Positions 61,105 through 64,000 of a DNA stretch of 64,000 nt are shown one piece after another. Below the pieces are notes generated by a model, which made no database searches, was not told the DNA's origin, and was given only the letters and a program-made list of their open reading frames with translations. Within the stretch, counting starts at the first letter, position 1, and each line of letters begins with the position of its first letter. The stretch is from Euptelea pleiosperma (taxonomy: Eukaryota; Streptophyta; Magnoliopsida; Ranunculales; Eupteleaceae), in contig CM068548.1 of NCBI GenBank assembly GCA_035048495.1, positions 9,661,464-9,725,463 on the forward strand, written 5' to 3'. The translations under genes and the position numbers were made by a program.

Positions 61105-61425
61105 TGTCGACTTAGCCACATGGCACACTCTTAGAGGACGCTGACCGTATGGTTGTTTGGCCAATCCTTATGTGGACCAACAACCAAAAATCAGCCTGAT
61201 TATTGATTTCAGACCTTTCGATAATTGTACCCCTAATAATGGTCGATAATGCTCAAATTCCACGGTTAAAAATCAACCCCAACCCACGAAAATGACTCCA
61301 ATACAACGCTTCGAAATCACTAATCAGGCTACTTTTTGGTCTGTATGTCCATCTAGGGTTGGGCCAAACATCCGTAGATTCAGATATTTCTAAGAATATG
61401 CCACCCACATGCTCATATTGTGGTC
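61105..61425. mobile_element. MITE core copy
   Basis: The arms AGCCACATGGCACACTCTTA and GAATATGCCACCCACATG, CTGACCGTATGGTTGTTTGG and GGGCCAAACATCCGTAGATT, and AATCACTAATCAGGCTAC are inverted around TCCACGGTTAAAAATC. Confidence 0.75.
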
Positions 61426-62265
61426 AGTCAGCAACTTCTCAGGCCAGCACAGGTCAGCATAGTTCTACTCTGGAAACAGGCAGTTTCAGAACCGGGATCA
61501 TCTGGGTCAGGTCCCATCAGGTACGACTAAATTCGCTCGCCAACTTCAACTTGCCTTTAAAGTGATGGGGAGGATGGAATAATAGGGTGACGAGCTCAGA
61601 GTTAAAATTCTAGAATTTATCTCCATTCTCAGCCACTGCACCTCCACATCTCCTCGGTGGATCCCATTCCCTGAAACCCACTCAATCAAGTAAACAAGCT
61701 GGTGTACCTGGCAACAGAAATATAACTGACATCCCCAGATGGACCCCATGTGCTGTATAGATACCCCACCATCTCATCAATCAGGACAGTCCAATCATAC
61801 TGACAGTAGGATCTTAACCTTTCAATCTAGAACTAAAACTACAGCATTAGTTGTGGAAAAAACTGAAACTCATTAAGTTCAATCTGATTTTGGGGGGGAT
61901 ATCCATCCAAGAGCAGCCTACTAATTAAACGTATCCGTCCACTGTTCGGTATTAACAAATATTGGACCTCTGGTACATTATCCATGCTTTTCCCTAAAAG
62001 CAAATGCAACAACGTTACATAAAGTCGGTGATGAAAATAGGAATTACAGACAGGAATATCAAATTCTATAACACAAATTTTGAAATCGACACTAAAACTG
62101 TGGACTCAATCCTGCATATACTTCAGTGTATGCAGACCTTGGTGTTACACAAACACGTTTATATCATCATCAGGGGGGATCCATACTCCACTCTCAGATC
62201 AATCATCCGATTATTACTACCTACCCTGTAAAAGAATACACACTCCAGAATGTAGTAAAGAATAC
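61426..62265. other. Region downstream of the IST1-like gene
   Basis: No gene is recognised. The part next to 62265 should contain the 3' UTR of the minus-strand gene. Short frames at 61359-61565 and 61546-61749 show no known motifs. Confidence 0.45.
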
Positions 62266-64000
62266 CTAGCTTGATCGGCGATTCGATCGGAGAGACTCAA
62301 AGTGAGCAGCAAATGTGTCATAGTCCGGAAGCTTTGGGTGAACATGACTAGCTCTCTTGAGTGAATTCTCTCTGGATGCTGAAGCCTCGCTCAAACTTGA
62401 TGGCTTTGCAGTTTCAGTACTCCTAGATGCTACACTCTTGGGTGGAGTATTTGACAGTTGCTCCACTGCTGAACTAGGTTGAGACGACTTCAAACTCTCC
62501 TCATGCACTGAAACTTCTGACTCTGGCTTAAATTTAGAAGGTTGACGTTCAACTGGTGTATTAGTTTTTGGCGACTTTAATCTTTCCTTGCGCATCGACA
62601 CTTCAGGCTGTGCTGTAGGCTTAGACAGTTGTTGTTTAAGTTCAACTGAGGTATTAGTTTCCCGCCGCTTGGAATTCTCCCCACTTCCTGTACTTACAGT
62701 CTGGGTTTGAGACTTAGTAATAGGTTTGGTCGTATAAGAACTTTGTGGAGAGGGTTTCCTTCCCATGCCAAAGTCAGAAGCAACTGGCACCTCGGATCCA
62801 CTCGTAAATCTTGACAGGCTGCTCACATCAGATGCTGCTGGTGAACCCCTTGTCCTGCGAGAAATTCTGCCACCTGTATAACCTCTGCCGCCAACAGTTT
62901 GGCGTGGGAGTACCTCAGCATCATCACTATCTGAATCAAAAATTGTCTTGGAGCTTCTTGAGATAGACTCTTTGTGAACTTCTATGCGTGGTTTCGGATT
63001 GTGCTGCTCCTGATAACGAGCTTCAGAACCCATTGAAGACTTGACCATGGGTGAAACAGTTGGTTGCTCAATGACAGTTGGAGTATCTTCTGCTGCTTGC
63101 TCATCACTATCTGAATCAAAAACTGTCTCGGAGCTTCTTGAGCTAGACTCTTTGTGAACTTCTATGCGGGGTTTCTGATTGTGCAGCTCCTGATAACAAG
63201 CTTCAGAACCCATTGAAGACTTGACCATGGGTGAAACAATTGGTTTTTCAATGACTGTTGGAGTATCTTCTGCTGCTTGCCGTCTGGATAAGGGTAAAGC
63301 ATCACCTGATGTACCCCTTGTGTAAGGTGGACGGATGTAACCACCCTTGTTTCGGAAACCTCCTGTCAATCTTCCAAGGCCTATCTCCTGGTCACTTTCG
63401 GATCTCGAGTAATTTGGAAATTCTGAATCTTTCATAGCATCTGGTGACCCTGATGCACTAAAATCATCCTTAGCTTTGACTTCCTTTGCTGATGGAAGTC
63501 TTGAAGATCGGAGAGGCTGCTGCTTCCCTTCAACCCTTGGACGATAAAATGGTTCCTGGTCCAAATCATCCAAATTCCCTGGGGATCTTGTGTGTATGTG
63601 AAATGGCTTCTCAGAAGGCAAGTCAGCCTGGCCATACTTTTTCCAAGATGCACCTCCAACATCCAGTTTTGATTCTTGGTTTCTCTCAGGCAGTGGACCT
63701 TCAGATTCTGAATCATCAGAAGAGGAATGTAACCAGGACTTTCTGTTCTTTCCTGCAGCTTTCTTTTCTTTAAAGGAGGATTTCATTGACCCATGACCCT
63801 TATCAGTCTGTGCTGATTCACCTCCAACATTTAGTTTCATTTCTTGGTTTCTCTCACGGTGTGCACCCTCATATTCCGAATCATCTGAGGAGGAATGTAA
63901 CCAAGGCTTTTTGTTGGCTCCTGTGGCTTCCTTTTCCATAGAGGATTTCATTGACCCATGCCCCTTATCAGTCTCGGCTGATTCTGAGCTTATTGTGAAG
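62266..64000 (-). CDS. IST1-like protein (ESCRT-III/VPS4 regulator), C-terminal part
   Basis: A single long open frame on the minus strand ends with TAG at 62266-62268 and is still open at the window edge, so the N-terminal IST1 helical domain lies beyond it. The last residues, SHVHPKLPDYDTFAAHFESL, are the conserved C-terminus of plant IST1-like proteins, which regulate the AAA-ATPase SKD1/VPS4 in endosomal sorting. The other roughly 550 residues are Ser/Lys/Glu-rich and likely disordered. Repeats include two GHGSMKSS...WLHSSSDDSE units (about 63700-63960) and a 60-residue tandem duplication (62921-63280). An ATG at 63951 is internal and not the start. Confidence 0.85.
   Translation of the reverse strand, partial: FTISSESAETDKGHGSMKSSMEKEATGANKKPWLHSSSDDSEYEGAHRERNQEMKLNVGGESAQTDKGHGSMKSSFKEKKAAGKNRKSWLHSSSDDSESEGPLPERNQESKLDVGGASWKKYGQADLPSEKPFHIHTRSPGNLDDLDQEPFYRPRVEGKQQPLRSSRLPSAKEVKAKDDFSASGSPDAMKDSEFPNYSRSESDQEIGLGRLTGGFRNKGGYIRPPYTRGTSGDALPLSRRQAAEDTPTVIEKPIVSPMVKSSMGSEACYQELHNQKPRIEVHKESSSRSSETVFDSDSDEQAAEDTPTVIEQPTVSPMVKSSMGSEARYQEQHNPKPRIEVHKESISRSSKTIFDSDSDDAEVLPRQTVGGRGYTGGRISRRTRGSPAASDVSSLSRFTSGSEVPVASDFGMGRKPSPQSSYTTKPITKSQTQTVSTGSGENSKRRETNTSVELKQQLSKPTAQPEVSMRKERLKSPKTNTPVERQPSKFKPESEVSVHEESLKSSQPSSAVEQLSNTPPKSVASRSTETAKPSSLSEASASRENSLKRASHVHPKLPDYDTFAAHFESLRSNRRSS
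62921..63280 (-). repeat. 180-bp in-frame tandem duplication in the IST1-like gene
   Basis: Units 62921-63100 and 63101-63280 are exactly 180 bp apart and highly alike. Each encodes QAAEDTPTVIE, SPMVKSSMGSEA, KPRIEVHKES and FDSDSD. A whole number of codons is added, so the frame is preserved. Confidence 0.93.

Noticed and set aside
62004..62274. Plus-strand ORFs next to the IST1-like stop
   Set aside because: No motif is seen, and they overlap the expected 3' UTR of the opposite-strand gene.

Overview
This is a plant nuclear window. It has multi-exon genes with GT-AG introns, a plant Dof transcription factor, a plant-type UBP6/7 ubiquitin protease, cation-dependent O-methyltransferase genes, and very dense transposon debris: L1- and RTE-type LINEs, copia and gypsy relics, TRIMs, a Helitron and many MITEs. 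An angiosperm is clear. The repeat content resembles woody or magnoliid-type genomes, but I cannot name the species.

Layout. An RTE-type LINE read on the minus strand, apparently split by about 3 kb of non-coding DNA, fills 1-4.48 kb. The last ten exons of a UBP6/7-type deubiquitinase run from 4.59 to 9.47 kb (+), and a 1.0-kb truncated LINE with a 12-bp target duplication sits in one intron. Two convergent cation-dependent O-methyltransferase genes follow on the minus strand: copy 1 (10.26-12.05 kb, broken by a stop codon) and copy 2 (18.06-19.27 kb, intact). They belong to a tandem segmental duplication, about 10.2-15.4 kb versus 18.1-29.2 kb. The duplicated unit includes an old LINE fragment and a possible 5' leader exon. 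After duplication, unit 1 gained two TRIMs, and unit 2 gained a 6-kb L1 LINE and a Helitron. A plastid-type tRNA-Asp relic also lies in unit 2, but I cannot time it.

From 29 to 42 kb there is no convincing host gene, only MITEs with clean 9-bp target duplications, gypsy and RNase H relics, a fourth TRIM and simple repeats. A Dof zinc-finger gene lies at 42.84-43.48 kb (-) with a TATA-like element and a three-copy tandem repeat beyond its 3' end. From 44 to 61 kb is again repeats: LINE fragments, a head-to-tail Helitron-like array, about ten MITEs sharing one core, a LINE carrying a nested TRIM, and a copia remnant whose 3' LTR holds a MITE inside a MITE. The last 1.7 kb is the 3' coding end of an IST1-like (ESCRT-III/VPS4 regulator) gene (-), which continues past the window.

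The host genes do not form a functional cluster. The value of the window lies in its transposon stratigraphy. Several insertions can be proven from the sequence itself, because an uninterrupted paralogous copy of the target site is also present. I found no novel defence or metabolic system.
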